A stretch of DNA of 64,000 bases, taken from contig NZ_FOQI01000007.1 in NCBI RefSeq assembly GCF_900113705.1, positions 62,001 to 126,000 on the forward strand, read 5' to 3'. The position numbers and the translations under genes are program-made. The notes beneath the pieces are model-generated. The model was not told the origin of the DNA. It saw only the letters and a list, made by a program, of their open reading frames with translations, and searched no databases. Shown here one piece after another: positions 17,275-27,628 of this stretch. Each line of letters opens with the position of its first letter. Within the stretch, counting starts at the first letter, position 1. The stretch comes from Collimonas sp. OK307 (GTDB lineage: Bacteria > Pseudomonadota > Gammaproteobacteria > Burkholderiales > Burkholderiaceae_D).

Positions 17275-18174
17275 GTGAAATCCTTTTTCCAAAATCGAAT
17301 CCTGGTAGGCGCCATCGCAGCGTCGGTACTGGCGCATGCAGGGTTGTTGGCAGTCCGATTTGCGGCGCCGGAAGCGTTCAAGCTGAAACCCACTGATCCT
17401 GCGCTGGAAGTGATCCTGGTGAACGCCAAGCACAATACCAAGCCGGTCAAGCCGGAAGCGCTGGCGCAAGCCAATCTGGATGGCGGTGGCAATGCCGATG
17501 CAGGCCGCGCCAAATCCCCGCTGCCTGATATGCGCAAGTCGGAAGATGGCGACAATGTGCAGGCTACCAAGCGCCGGATCGAGCAGCTGGAACAGCAGCA
17601 ACAGCAAATGCTGGCGCAAATGCGCAAGGACACGCCGTTGAAGATGCCAGCCATGGATCTGCACGACAAGGCTAGCGAGAACACGCCGCAACCTACCGGC
17701 AGCGATCTGGTCGAGAGCGCCAAGGCGATCGCCCGCAAGGAAGCGGAAATCGCCAAGAATATCGACGATTACAACAAACGGCCGAAAAAGACCCAGATCA
17801 CCCCGAGCACGCGCGCAGTTGGCTACGCCGCCTATTACAAGTCGTTCCAGGACAAGGTCGAAAAGCTGGGCACCTTGAATTTCCCGAAAAAGAACGGCCG
17901 GAATTTGTACGGCAGGCTGGTGGTGTACATTCCTATTTACCAGGATGGCTCGCTGTACACGCGAGAGGGCGGTCCAAGAATCGAGCGCGGTTCCGGTAAT
18001 CCTGACCTGGATCGCGCAACCCTGAAAATTATTGAGCGCTCGGCACCGTTCGGGCGCTTCCCTGAAAATATGCGCAGCAGCGGCAAAGACGATGTGTGGG
18101 AAGTGATTTCCACTTTCGAGTTTACCCGTGAGGGGCAGCTGGAAGCGCAACTGATGGGTGGGAGTAATCAATGA
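17275..18174 (+). CDS. TonB-like energy-transducer protein
   Basis: 299 residues from a GTG start at 17275. The layout is TonB-like: a short cytoplasmic N-terminus, one transmembrane helix (residues about 9-30, ILVGAIAASVLAHAGLLAV), a long Lys/Pro/Gln-rich periplasmic linker with a QQQQQ coiled-coil segment, then a C-terminal domain of about 95 residues with the beta pattern RLVVYIPIYQDGSLY...DRATLKIIERSAPFGRFP. It lacks exbB/exbD neighbours, so it may use a shared motor or have a structural role. It overlaps aroE by 4 bases (ATGA). Confidence 0.8.
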   Translation: MKSFFQNRILVGAIAASVLAHAGLLAVRFAAPEAFKLKPTDPALEVILVNAKHNTKPVKPEALAQANLDGGGNADAGRAKSPLPDMRKSEDGDNVQATKRRIEQLEQQQQQMLAQMRKDTPLKMPAMDLHDKASENTPQPTGSDLVESAKAIARKEAEIAKNIDDYNKRPKKTQITPSTRAVGYAAYYKSFQDKVEKLGTLNFPKKNGRNLYGRLVVYIPIYQDGSLYTREGGPRIERGSGNPDLDRATLKIIERSAPFGRFPENMRSSGKDDVWEVISTFEFTREGQLEAQLMGGSNQ

Positions 18175-19010
18175 CCGCTTTACCTTCGTTCGCCGCCTAC
18201 GTTGTGATCGGCAATCCGATTGCGCATAGCAAGTCTCCCGACATCCATGCGCGCTTTGCTGCCGCTACCGGTCAAGACATGCGGTATGCACGCTTACTGG
18301 CGCCGCTCGACGGTTTTGTCGCGACAGTGCGGGAATTCGTCGCGCAAGGCGGCCGCGGCGCCAATGTCACCGTGCCATTCAAGCTGGAAGCGTATGCGCT
18401 TGCCAGCAAGTTGACGGCCAGAGCCAAAGCTGCAGGTGCGGTGAATACCTTGAAGTTCGATGGCGATGAAATATTAGGTGATAACACCGATGGCGTCGGC
18501 CTGGTAAACGATATCGTGCTGAATGCCGGTGTCGACCTGTCGCATAAAAAAATCCTGTTGCTGGGAGCAGGCGGAGCCGCGCGCGGCGTCTTGTTGCCGC
18601 TGCTGGAATGCCGGCCGGCGCAGCTGACAATTGCCAATCGCACTGCCACCAAGGCACTCGAGCTGGTGCAGCAGTTCCAGCAATATAACGGTGGCGATTG
18701 CGCATTGAGCGCTTGCGGTTTTGCCGACGTACAGGAGCAATACGACCTTGTGATCAATGCCACCTCCGCCAGTTTGCAGGCAGAGTTGCCGCCAATCGCA
18801 GCCAGCGTATTCGGCCCTGCAACGCTGGCCTACGACATGATGTACGGCGCACAGCCAACCGTGTTCATGCAGTTTGCGGCAACCCATGGCGCTCAGGTGC
18901 GTGACGGTTTGGGCATGCTGGTTGAGCAGGCGGCAGAAGCGTTTTTTGTCTGGCGTGGTGTGCGGCCGCATACCGACGAAGTGTTCGCCGCCTTGCGCGC
19001 GCAGCTTTAA
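18171..19010 (+). CDS. aroE: Shikimate dehydrogenase (NADP+)
   Basis: 279 residues. [19 protein letters not shown] binds shikimate, [13 protein letters not shown] carries the catalytic Lys, [11 protein letters not shown] the catalytic Asp, and [17 protein letters not shown] plus NRTATKA the NADP-binding fold. It reduces 3-dehydroshikimate to shikimate. The start codon is inside the end of the TonB-like gene (ATGA) and mtgA follows after 29 bp, so tonB-like/aroE/mtgA are probably co-transcribed. Confidence 0.97.
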   Translation: MTALPSFAAYVVIGNPIAHSKSPDIHARFAAATGQDMRYARLLAPLDGFVATVREFVAQGGRGANVTVPFKLEAYALASKLTARAKAAGAVNTLKFDGDEILGDNTDGVGLVNDIVLNAGVDLSHKKILLLGAGGAARGVLLPLLECRPAQLTIANRTATKALELVQQFQQYNGGDCALSACGFADVQEQYDLVINATSASLQAELPPIAASVFGPATLAYDMMYGAQPTVFMQFAATHGAQVRDGLGMLVEQAAEAFFVWRGVRPHTDEVFAALRAQL

Positions 19011-19039
19011 TTGTTGTTAATTATTTGCAGGGAATCAAG

Positions 19040-19735
19040 ATGAAGTCAGCCGGCAAAATTTTCCTGCGCATATGCATGCTGCTGATCGCCGCAGTTCTGC
19101 TGCTGCAGGTTTATTTTTTCGTACAGATCTGGTGGTGGGTCGATCATAACCCCAGCTCTACCAGCTTCATGCGGCATCGCTTGTCGGAGTTGCAGGAAAC
19201 CGTGCCTGACGCGCAGTTGCAATTCAAATGGGTGCCCTACGCACGCATCTCGACCAATCTGAAGCGGGCGATCATTGCCTCTGAAGATGCCAATTTCTCC
19301 GAACATGACGGCGTCGACTGGGATGCCCTGCAGCAGGCCTACGAGAAAAATACCAAGAAGGGCAAGGTGGTGCGCGGCGGTTCCACCATCACCCAGCAAC
19401 TGGCGAAGAACCTGTTCTTGTCCGGTGAACGCAGTTATCTGCGTAAAGGGCAGGAACTGATCATCACCTACATGCTTGAGTTCTTGATGGACAAGGAACG
19501 GATATTCGAAATTTACCTGAACGTGGTGGAGTGGGGCAACGGCGTTTTCGGCGCCGAGGCGGCGGCCCAGCATTATTTTAGAACCTCGGCCAGCAATCTC
19601 GGCGCCAGCCAGGCAGCGCGACTCGCTGTGATGCTGCCGAAGCCGCGTTTTTACGATAAGAATCGCGGCTCGGCATATCTGTCGCAGCGCACCGGGCTGA
19701 TCTTGCGGCGCATGGGATCGGCTGAATTACCTTAA
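19040..19735 (+). CDS. mtgA: Monofunctional peptidoglycan transglycosylase
   Basis: 231 residues from the ATG at 19040, with AGGGA about 8 bases upstream. One N-terminal transmembrane helix ([28 protein letters not shown]) anchors a GT51 domain: [20 protein letters not shown] with the catalytic Glu, [35 protein letters not shown], and [29 protein letters not shown]. It polymerises lipid II into glycan strands on the outer face of the inner membrane and has no transpeptidase domain. Confidence 0.96.
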   Translation: MKSAGKIFLRICMLLIAAVLLLQVYFFVQIWWWVDHNPSSTSFMRHRLSELQETVPDAQLQFKWVPYARISTNLKRAIIASEDANFSEHDGVDWDALQQAYEKNTKKGKVVRGGSTITQQLAKNLFLSGERSYLRKGQELIITYMLEFLMDKERIFEIYLNVVEWGNGVFGAEAAAQHYFRTSASNLGASQAARLAVMLPKPRFYDKNRGSAYLSQRTGLILRRMGSAELP

Positions 19736-19848
19736 ATTGCCTTAATGTACGGGCCTGCCGAAAGTTGTTTAAATTATAGCGAATCACGATTGTCGGGACG
19801 CAACAAATTTAACCGCAGCTTCTCTGAAAAACAGTCTCCGAGGTAAGC

Positions 19849-20814
19849 ATGATCAATGTATTTGTTTTACAAAATGGCCGCCTCAGCCAAGTCAACATCG
19901 AGAGTCACAGCGACCTTGAGCAAGTGCAGCCGGTATGGGTCGACCTGACCGAACCGAACGACCAGGAGCGGGCTTGGGTCAAGAGCATTTACGGCGTGAC
20001 CTTACCGGGTGAAGACGAAGTCAAGGATATCGAGGCCTCGGCCCGTTATTACGAAGCCGAAAACGGCGACTTGCACCTGCGCACAGATTTTCTGTTTGAA
20101 GAAGACGACGGCCCGTCGTCGACCGTCACCGTGGCTTTTATCCTGGCGCGCAATATATTATTTTCGGTGCATGGAGAAGACCTGCCGGTGTTTCGGCTGG
20201 TGCGTATGCGTGCGCGCTCGCGGCCGGGCTCTATCGGCGACTACAAGGACGTGCTGCTGGATCTGTACCAGACCGATGCGGAGTATTCTGCGGACGCCCT
20301 GGAGGGCGTATACAAGAAGCTGGATGAGGTAAGCCAGCGCGTATTGCAAAAGAAACTTACCGATCAGGCCGCGGCCGAAGCTTTGAGCGCCATGGCGCAT
20401 GAAGAGGATTTGAACGGCCGGATCCGGCGCAACATGATGGATACGCGCCGCGCGGTAAGTTTTTTGATGCGAGGCCGCTTGTTGAACGTGGATCAGTTTG
20501 AAGACGCGCGCCAGATTCTGCGCGACATTGAATCGCTGGACGGCCACACCGCCTTCCTGTTCGACAAGATCAACTTCCTGATGGATGCGACGGTGGGTTT
20601 CATCAACATCAATCAAAACAAGATCATCAAGATATTCTCGGTTGCCTCGGTAGCGTTTTTACCACCTACATTGATCGCCAGCATCTACGGCATGAACTTT
20701 CGCTTCATGCCAGAGTTCGACTGGTCTCTCGGCTATCCGTTTGCGCTGGTCTTGATGGTGTGTTCAGCAATCACGCCGTTCTGGTATTTCCGTCGGCGCG
20801 GCTGGTTGAATTAA
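19849..20814 (+). CDS. corA: Magnesium/cobalt transporter CorA
   Basis: 321 residues. The soluble N-terminal funnel is followed by two C-terminal transmembrane helices, the first ending in the signature YGMNF (SIYGMNFRFMPEFDW) that forms the pore entrance, and the second ending PFWYFRRRGWLN. Length and order match CorA-family channels, which act as pentamers in the inner membrane for Mg2+ (also Co2+/Ni2+) uptake. It stands alone after mtgA with 113 bp between and is convergent with hemL. Confidence 0.95.
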   Translation: MINVFVLQNGRLSQVNIESHSDLEQVQPVWVDLTEPNDQERAWVKSIYGVTLPGEDEVKDIEASARYYEAENGDLHLRTDFLFEEDDGPSSTVTVAFILARNILFSVHGEDLPVFRLVRMRARSRPGSIGDYKDVLLDLYQTDAEYSADALEGVYKKLDEVSQRVLQKKLTDQAAAEALSAMAHEEDLNGRIRRNMMDTRRAVSFLMRGRLLNVDQFEDARQILRDIESLDGHTAFLFDKINFLMDATVGFININQNKIIKIFSVASVAFLPPTLIASIYGMNFRFMPEFDWSLGYPFALVLMVCSAITPFWYFRRRGWLN

Positions 20815-20856
20815 AAAGAGACTTGCGTAACAAGGAGTAGCGTGGTCAGGATTTTC

Positions 20857-20875
20857 TGCGCCACGCCATGGCGCA
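20857..20875. terminator. Hairpin between corA and hemL
   Basis: TGCGCCA, a 5-base loop, TGGCGCA: a 7-bp perfect stem in the convergent gap between corA and hemL. It lacks a clear T-run, so terminator function is uncertain. Confidence 0.3.
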
Positions 20876-20882
20876 ACCATCG

Positions 20883-20905
20883 GCGTGGGCACTCGTGCCC
20901 ACCCC
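20883..20905. repeat. Dispersed palindromic unit, copy 2
   Basis: GTGGGCAC at 20885-20892 and GTGCCCAC at 20895-20902 form a perfect 8-bp stem with a 2-base loop. On the minus strand it matches the unit at 5766-5793 except for small changes. Confidence 0.55.
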
Positions 20906-20908
20906 ACA

Positions 20909-22192
<1,284 letters not shown>

Positions 22193-22253
22193 GTACTTAG
22201 TCGTCGGAAATAAAGTGAGTAAGGCGCTGTTTCGAGAACCGCGCAACAAAAAA

Positions 22254-23105
22254 TCAGAGAGCGTCGCCGGCATCCTCGTCACGCCGTTCCAGGCCCTCCT
22301 CACGCGCCCAGAAATAGCGGTCTGGAATCAGTTTTCCCATTCCCAGCCGTTGCGCGGCAGTGACTGCAGCAAGGGTGAATTCCTGCGCTTCTGAAACTGC
22401 TTCAGGTACGTCCAGGCCGTTTGCCAGCATCGCTGCAATTGCCGCCGACAAAGTGGTGCCGGCGCCGCTGAACGAGCCGGATACGCGCGGCCACGAGTCT
22501 TGCCTGACGACGCCCGATTCATTGAACAGGGTGTTGCCGATTTCGGCGGCCGAGGTTGGCGTGCCGGTGACGAACAAGTATTCGCAGCCGAGCTCGATGA
22601 TGCGCATCGCATCGATGCTCATCATGTCTTCGGACGAAGGTTCGCGCCAGGTTTCTGCCAGGCGCGCCAACTCGACCGCAGATACCAGCATCACCGTGGT
22701 TTGCGGAATCAGCAGTTCGCGGATTGCAGTCAGCAAGTCTTCGCTGTCTTGCCCCTGATCCGGCATGGCTGACAGAAAAGGGTCTAGAATCAGCGGGATT
22801 TCAGGATAATCCGAGACGATCTCGGCGATCACCGAGACGCTTTCGATACTGCCCACGGCGCCTACCTTGAAGGCCGCCACCGGCATATCCTCCAGCAGCA
22901 CGCGCGCCTGGTCGGCTACCCAGTCGGCGTCGATTTGCTGGGTATCTTCGATACGGGCGGTATCGCCGATCAGGATAGACGTGATGACAGAAAGGCCATG
23001 GCAGCCCATGGCGGAAAAAGTGGCCAGATCGGCCTGAATTCCGGCAGCGCCGACGGGGTCGGCAACGCCGAAGGTCAATATAAGAGGAGAAGTTTGGTTT
23101 TGCAC
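22254..23105 (-). CDS. thiD: Hydroxymethylpyrimidine/phosphomethylpyrimidine kinase
   Basis: 283 residues. The substrate motif is [33 protein letters not shown], a variant of the usual SDPSGGAGIQADLKT. The ribokinase-like C-terminal motif [18 protein letters not shown] replaces the usual [12 protein letters not shown], with Ala where Cys is common. The protein makes hydroxymethylpyrimidine diphosphate for thiamine synthesis. The altered motifs leave room for a paralogue with another substrate, but overall similarity is good. It is divergent from the rubredoxin gene with 56 bp between starts and upstream of hemL. Confidence 0.85.
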   Translation of the reverse strand: MQNQTSPLILTFGVADPVGAAGIQADLATFSAMGCHGLSVITSILIGDTARIEDTQQIDADWVADQARVLLEDMPVAAFKVGAVGSIESVSVIAEIVSDYPEIPLILDPFLSAMPDQGQDSEDLLTAIRELLIPQTTVMLVSAVELARLAETWREPSSEDMMSIDAMRIIELGCEYLFVTGTPTSAAEIGNTLFNESGVVRQDSWPRVSGSFSGAGTTLSAAIAAMLANGLDVPEAVSEAQEFTLAAVTAAQRLGMGKLIPDRYFWAREEGLERRDEDAGDAL

Positions 23106-23161
23106 GGCGGGTAGATTAAGATATCCGACTTTGCATTTTACTTGATTGAAGGGTCGCCGCT

Positions 23162-23356
23162 GTGAGCAATAACGAAACTACCAAAACTGAGTTCAAAACC
23201 TGGATGTGTCTGATTTGCGGCTGGGTCTATGACGAAGAAGCCGGTTTGCCGGAAGAAGGCATTGCGCCCGGCACGTTGTGGGACGATGTACCGATGAACT
23301 GGACTTGTCCGGAATGCGGCGCGCGCAAAGAAGATTTTGAAATGGTTGCGATTTAA
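23162..23356 (+). CDS. Rubredoxin
   Basis: 64 residues from a GTG with GAAGGG upstream. The four iron-binding cysteines are in CLICGWVYDEEAGLPEEG and CPECGARKEDFEMV, with the conserved aromatic core (W, Y, W). The first 13 residues are an extension before the rubredoxin fold. Rubredoxins carry single electrons through an Fe(Cys)4 centre in the cytoplasm. It directly precedes pilG, a linkage seen in many Burkholderiales, but no functional tie to pili is established. Confidence 0.93.
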   Translation: MSNNETTKTEFKTWMCLICGWVYDEEAGLPEEGIAPGTLWDDVPMNWTCPECGARKEDFEMVAI

Positions 23357-23516
23357 GCCAAATACCACATTTTCATTGCAGGAATATCAAGTTATCGTCT
23401 CAAGTTACAAAATAAATTGAACTTTATCGACTACCTACAAGAAACATTGTTCTAAGGAATGTCTTTCTTTGTTACAGTGACGCCGTAGATTTATTTGGAT
23501 TGAATGAGACAATTTC

Positions 23517-23933
23517 ATGACAACATCACTTGGCGGCGTCAACCTGAAGGTAATGGTAATTGACGATAGCAGCACAATCCGGCGTTCTGCGGAGATTTTC
23601 CTGAGCCAGGCTGGTTATCAGGTAGTACTTGCCGAAGATGGTTTCGACGCTTTGGCAAAAGTGAACGATCACAAGCCTGCGCTGATTTTCTGCGACATCC
23701 TGATGCCGCGCCTGGACGGCTATCAAACCTGCGCCTTGATCAAAAAAAGCGCTAAATTCCATGCTACGCCAGTGATCATGCTGTCGTCCAAAGACGGCCT
23801 GTTTGATCGCGCGCGCGGCGCCATGGTCGGTTCTGACGAATATCTCACCAAGCCGTTTACTAAAGACAGTCTGCTGAAGGCGGTGCGCCAGCACACCCAG
23901 ACAGCGGAAGGTGCTATCCCGGTTACTGCTTAA
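23517..23933 (+). CDS. pilG: Twitching motility response regulator PilG
   Basis: 138 residues, a single CheY-like receiver. VMVIDDSSTIRRSAEIFLSQAGYQV carries the acidic pocket, IFCDILMPRLDGYQTC the phosphorylated Asp, SSKDG the conserved Ser/Thr position and LTKPF the Lys. In the Pil-Chp system PilG signals to the pilus extension side. It lies first in the pilG-pilH-pilI-pilJ-chpA series, 160 bp after the rubredoxin gene. Confidence 0.93.
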   Translation: MTTSLGGVNLKVMVIDDSSTIRRSAEIFLSQAGYQVVLAEDGFDALAKVNDHKPALIFCDILMPRLDGYQTCALIKKSAKFHATPVIMLSSKDGLFDRARGAMVGSDEYLTKPFTKDSLLKAVRQHTQTAEGAIPVTA

Positions 23934-23986
23934 GGCGGGTTAACTGATTTACATAATTTGAAGTACGAAGCAAATAAAGGTTGAAC

Positions 23987-24352
23987 ATGGCCATACAGAA
24001 AATTCTCATCGTCGACGACTCGCCAACCGAGCGTTATTTCCTGACCGATATCCTGGCGAAGGCCGGCTATTCGGTGTCGACTTCCGAAAACGGCGAAGGC
24101 ATCCTGGACAAGATCAAGGCGGACAAGCCGCAGCTGATCCTGATGGACGTGGTGATGCCTGGCCAGAACGGCTTTCAGGTAACGCGCTCGATTACGCGTG
24201 ATGACGACACCAAGGATATCCCTATCATCATCTGCAGCAGCAAGGGTTTGGAAACCGACCGTATCTGGGGCTTGCGCCAGGGTGCGCGCGATTACCTGGT
24301 GAAACCTATCGATCCCAAGGAACTGCTGGCAAAAATTGCAGCGCTTGGTTAA
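23987..24352 (+). CDS. pilH: Twitching motility response regulator PilH
   Basis: 121 residues from the ATG at 23987, with AAGG six bases upstream; an upstream TTG is less likely. It is a single receiver domain: ILIVDDSPTERYFLTDILAKAGY, ILMDVVMPGQNGFQVTRSI with the phospho-acceptor Asp, and YLVKPIDPKELL. PilH is the second CheY-like output of the pilus chemosensory system, usually linked to retraction or to draining phosphate from ChpA. Confidence 0.93.
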   Translation: MAIQKILIVDDSPTERYFLTDILAKAGYSVSTSENGEGILDKIKADKPQLILMDVVMPGQNGFQVTRSITRDDDTKDIPIIICSSKGLETDRIWGLRQGARDYLVKPIDPKELLAKIAALG

Positions 24353-24415
24353 TGAAACGCTGCGAACGCCGGATTTAACGTTGCTGTATTCACGCCAAAT
24401 GAGCGCCCAATCAAT

Positions 24416-25006
24416 ATGACCCAATCAAGCTCGCATCTGACGGCAGAAGCATCGCCTTCGTCGCTACCTGTCAACAAGGTCGCACTGGACGCCGACTCGC
24501 GCCGCAGCCGGCTGCGCGAATTCCAAACGCACTTGCTGGAGCGGATGCAGGCTGCGCGTAGCGGCACTGACGAGCAGGAAAACCAGCTTGGCTTGTTGAT
24601 CGGACAGACGCGCTGGTTGTTGAATTTGCAAGAGGCCGGCGAAATTGTCGCCGTCGAGCAGATTTCACGCGTGCCGCTGACCCACGACTGGTACCTGGGA
24701 CTGAGCAATGTGCGCGGTACGCTGATCAGCGTGATCGATTTTGCGCGTTTTCAGGGCCATGGCGTGACGCAAATTGACAAAGAGTGCCGGATTGTTGCTT
24801 TCGCACCGACGTTTTCGTTCAACAGCGGCTTGCTGGTTTCCCGTGTTTTGGGCTTGCGCAACGTCGCCCAGATGACCTTGCAGGCCGCGGATTCGCTGGA
24901 TCAGACGGGCGCCAAACGCTATCTCGATAGCGACGCCCAGGTCTGGACCGAGCTGAGCATGGCCCAAATCTTGCACGACCCTCGTTTTTTACAAGTAGGT
25001 TTATGA
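24416..25006 (+). CDS. pilI: CheW-like adaptor PilI
   Basis: 196 residues. After a 45-residue leader the CheW beta-barrel runs from [56 protein letters not shown], containing the NVRG turn typical of CheW domains, to a short C-terminal acidic tail. PilI couples the receptor PilJ to the kinase ChpA. The gene sits 64 bp after pilH and 79 bp before pilJ. Confidence 0.92.
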   Translation: MTQSSSHLTAEASPSSLPVNKVALDADSRRSRLREFQTHLLERMQAARSGTDEQENQLGLLIGQTRWLLNLQEAGEIVAVEQISRVPLTHDWYLGLSNVRGTLISVIDFARFQGHGVTQIDKECRIVAFAPTFSFNSGLLVSRVLGLRNVAQMTLQAADSLDQTGAKRYLDSDAQVWTELSMAQILHDPRFLQVGL

Positions 25007-25085
25007 GTCCCAGGTACTGCTGCAACTGCGGTTGCAACTGCAGCAGTATCCGGTGGCAGCGAATTGGCAATTAGGAGATTCTGTA

Positions 25086-27485
25086 ATGGCATTCAAACTA
25101 CCGTCTTTATCCAAGGCGGCCAAGGAAGAGCAGGGCGAAGCAGGCGATCGTTTCATGCAAGAGGCATTGATGCATGATCCGGAGCAGACTGTCATGGAAG
25201 AACGTTTCATTCCTGAGCCGTCGCCCGCGCCGACATTGACGCCGATCGCTGCGCCGCAACCGACTCTGGCACCGGCGCCGACATTTGCCGCCGCTCCTCA
25301 GGAAACTGCCAAAGAATCCGCTGCTGCTGCAACCGGTGCTGCCACGGCTACCGCTTTCGGCGGCGCAGCGGCCAGCATCGCCAGTCCTGATTCGACACCG
25401 CTGCCGTTGATCGGCAAGCTGCCGCAACAAAAGCAGATCCGTCTTCTGGTGACGGTGCTGGTCGGTGCTTTGCTGCTGACTATCTTGTTCCTGTGGTTGA
25501 GCGCCAAGAGCTCCGCGATGAGTTCGACCCAGACCCAGATCGCCGGTGACGCGCTGATGCACTCGCAGCGTATCGGTAAAGCGACGCCGAATGCGATTCA
25601 GGGTAATCCTGAAGCGTTTAAGCAGTTGGCCGACAGCCGCAAGGAATTCAACCAGGATTTGGGCATCTTGCTGAAGGGTGGCGACTACAAGGGTCACAAC
25701 ATCGGCACGCCTAGCGCATCGATGGATACCAAGCTGACTGAAGTCAACAAGGTCTGGTCGAATACCGACAAGGCCGCGGACACTATCCTCAAGCTGCAAA
25801 AGGAATTGACCAGCTTCGGTGTGACGCTGCAAAAACTGAACGGCATTTCGCCGAACCTGCTCGATCTGTCGGAACAGATCGCGACACTGAAAACACAGAC
25901 CGGCGCAACACCGCGCGAAATCGCCGCATCGTCGCAGCTGGTCATGTTGACCCAGCGTCTCGGTCGTAGCGCCAATGAATTCCTGACCTCGGAAGGTGTG
26001 AACCCGGAAACGGCATTCTTGCTGGGTAAAGATACCAATACTTTCCGCGACATCGTCAGTGGTTTCCTGAACGGCAGCGACGTACTGCGCCTGCCGGCCA
26101 GCAAGAGCGAAGAAGAACGCAGCAAACTGACTGAACTGGAAAAGAGCTTTGCCGAGTACCAGGAATCGGTGGCATCGATTCTGGGCAACATGCAGAACTT
26201 CGTTTCCGCTAAACAATCGGAACAATTGATCTTTACCGAGAACGAAAACCTCAAGCAACGCCTGAGCGCATTGCAAGATACCTATCGCGATGCACAGGAC
26301 TCGCAAAGCATCTGGTTCTGGCTGATGTTGCTGGCTGCATTGACTACTCTGCTGGCAGCAGCAGGGATTGCCTGGGTCCAGGTGCAGGACGGACGTCACC
26401 GTACCCACGAAGCTGACGTACGCCGGATGGAGGCGGAAGAACAGCGTCTGCAAGCGATCCGCCAGGAAGAAGATGCAAGTAACGCCAACGACCAGAACCA
26501 GGCCGCGATTTTGCGCCTGATGAATGAATTGCAGGAAGTGGCGGATGGTGACTTGACGGTGCAGGCGACGGTGTCGGAAGACATTACCGGCGCGATTGCC
26601 GACTCGGTTAACTACACGGTGGAAGAGTTGCGCGGACTGGTTGGCCGGGTTACCGCAACCGCACAGCAGGTGACAGTGGCGTCGGACCAGGCGCAAAGTA
26701 TTTCGATCGAACTGCTGGCGGCGTCGCAACGGCAGTCACGCGATATTCAAGAAACCACGCAAGCGGTTCTCGACATGGCGACCCAGATTACCGACGTTTC
26801 CAAATCGGCTAGTGAATCGGCTGAAGTGGCGCGGCAGTCGGTTAGTGCGGCGGAAGAAGGCTCCAAGGCAGTGGAAAACGCAATTTCCGGCATGAACGAA
26901 ATTCGCGAACACATCCAGGAAACTTCCAAGCGCATCAAGCGGCTGGGTGAATCGTCACAGGAAATTGGTGAAATCACCGAACTGATTTCAGACATTACCG
27001 AACAGACCAACGTGCTGGCGCTGAACGCAGCAATCCAGGCCGCTTCGGCTGGTGAAGCCGGCCGCGGATTCTCGGTGGTTGCGGAAGAAGTTCAGCGTCT
27101 GGCGGAACGTTCGGGTGCAGCGACCAAGCAGATTGGCGCGCTGGTACGTACCATTCAGACCGACACCCACGATGCGGTGGTAGCGATGGAGCGTTCGACG
27201 CAAGGGGTGGTCGAAGGAGCCAAGCTGTCAGATGCGGCTGGTGCGGCGTTGTCGGATATCCGACGCGTTTCGAACCGTTTGGCGGAACTGATTCAAAGCA
27301 TTTCTTCCACTACCGAGCAGCAGGCCAACTCGGCAAACGGCGTGGCTACCAACATTCAAAACATTCTTTCAGTTACTGAAAAAACACGGGAAGGTACACG
27401 ACAGACGGCCTTGTCGATTCGTGAACTGTCCAAGCTGGCAGAAGATTTGAAGAGCTCGGTATCGCGTTTCCGCGTGACCAATTAA
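25086..27485 (+). CDS. pilJ: Pilus methyl-accepting chemotaxis receptor PilJ
   Basis: 799 residues from the ATG at 25086, preceded by AGGAG. TM1 is at about 118-138 ([20 protein letters not shown]) and TM2 at about 409-430 ([22 protein letters not shown]). The periplasmic part between them carries the PilJ-type sensor, with repeats of the [16 protein letters not shown] and [12 protein letters not shown] kind. A HAMP-like segment leads to the signalling hairpin with [24 protein letters not shown]. The roughly 115-residue Pro/Ala-rich cytoplasmic N-terminal tail is unusual, since PilJ normally begins only a few residues before TM1. A hairpin follows the stop (27496-27531). Confidence 0.94.
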   Translation: MAFKLPSLSKAAKEEQGEAGDRFMQEALMHDPEQTVMEERFIPEPSPAPTLTPIAAPQPTLAPAPTFAAAPQETAKESAAAATGAATATAFGGAAASIASPDSTPLPLIGKLPQQKQIRLLVTVLVGALLLTILFLWLSAKSSAMSSTQTQIAGDALMHSQRIGKATPNAIQGNPEAFKQLADSRKEFNQDLGILLKGGDYKGHNIGTPSASMDTKLTEVNKVWSNTDKAADTILKLQKELTSFGVTLQKLNGISPNLLDLSEQIATLKTQTGATPREIAASSQLVMLTQRLGRSANEFLTSEGVNPETAFLLGKDTNTFRDIVSGFLNGSDVLRLPASKSEEERSKLTELEKSFAEYQESVASILGNMQNFVSAKQSEQLIFTENENLKQRLSALQDTYRDAQDSQSIWFWLMLLAALTTLLAAAGIAWVQVQDGRHRTHEADVRRMEAEEQRLQAIRQEEDASNANDQNQAAILRLMNELQEVADGDLTVQATVSEDITGAIADSVNYTVEELRGLVGRVTATAQQVTVASDQAQSISIELLAASQRQSRDIQETTQAVLDMATQITDVSKSASESAEVARQSVSAAEEGSKAVENAISGMNEIREHIQETSKRIKRLGESSQEIGEITELISDITEQTNVLALNAAIQAASAGEAGRGFSVVAEEVQRLAERSGAATKQIGALVRTIQTDTHDAVVAMERSTQGVVEGAKLSDAAGAALSDIRRVSNRLAELIQSISSTTEQQANSANGVATNIQNILSVTEKTREGTRQTALSIRELSKLAEDLKSSVSRFRVTN

Positions 27486-27495
27486 TGTGTAGCAC

Positions 27496-27531
27496 CGTGC
27501 TTGCTGTCCGTCTGACGGAGCAGCAAGTACG
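27496..27531 (+). other. Hairpin between pilJ and chpA
   Basis: GTGCTTGCTG-TCCGTC pairs with GACGGAGCAGCAAGTAC, with one mismatch and one bulged base. No T-run follows, so it is probably not a terminator; partial attenuation or mRNA stability is possible. Confidence 0.4.
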
Positions 27532-27628
27532 GTATCCCTTACCTGGGTTGCGCCGCTGTCGCGCCTTGGGTAATGGATATGCATAGTGGTCGATCCGCTT
27601 GGCCACTCCCTGAACCCACGAGGCAGTC

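Noticed and set aside
25107-26729. 540-codon minus-strand frame opposite pilJ
   Set aside because: Shadow of a GC-biased real gene; composition is Arg/Gln/Cys-rich nonsense.
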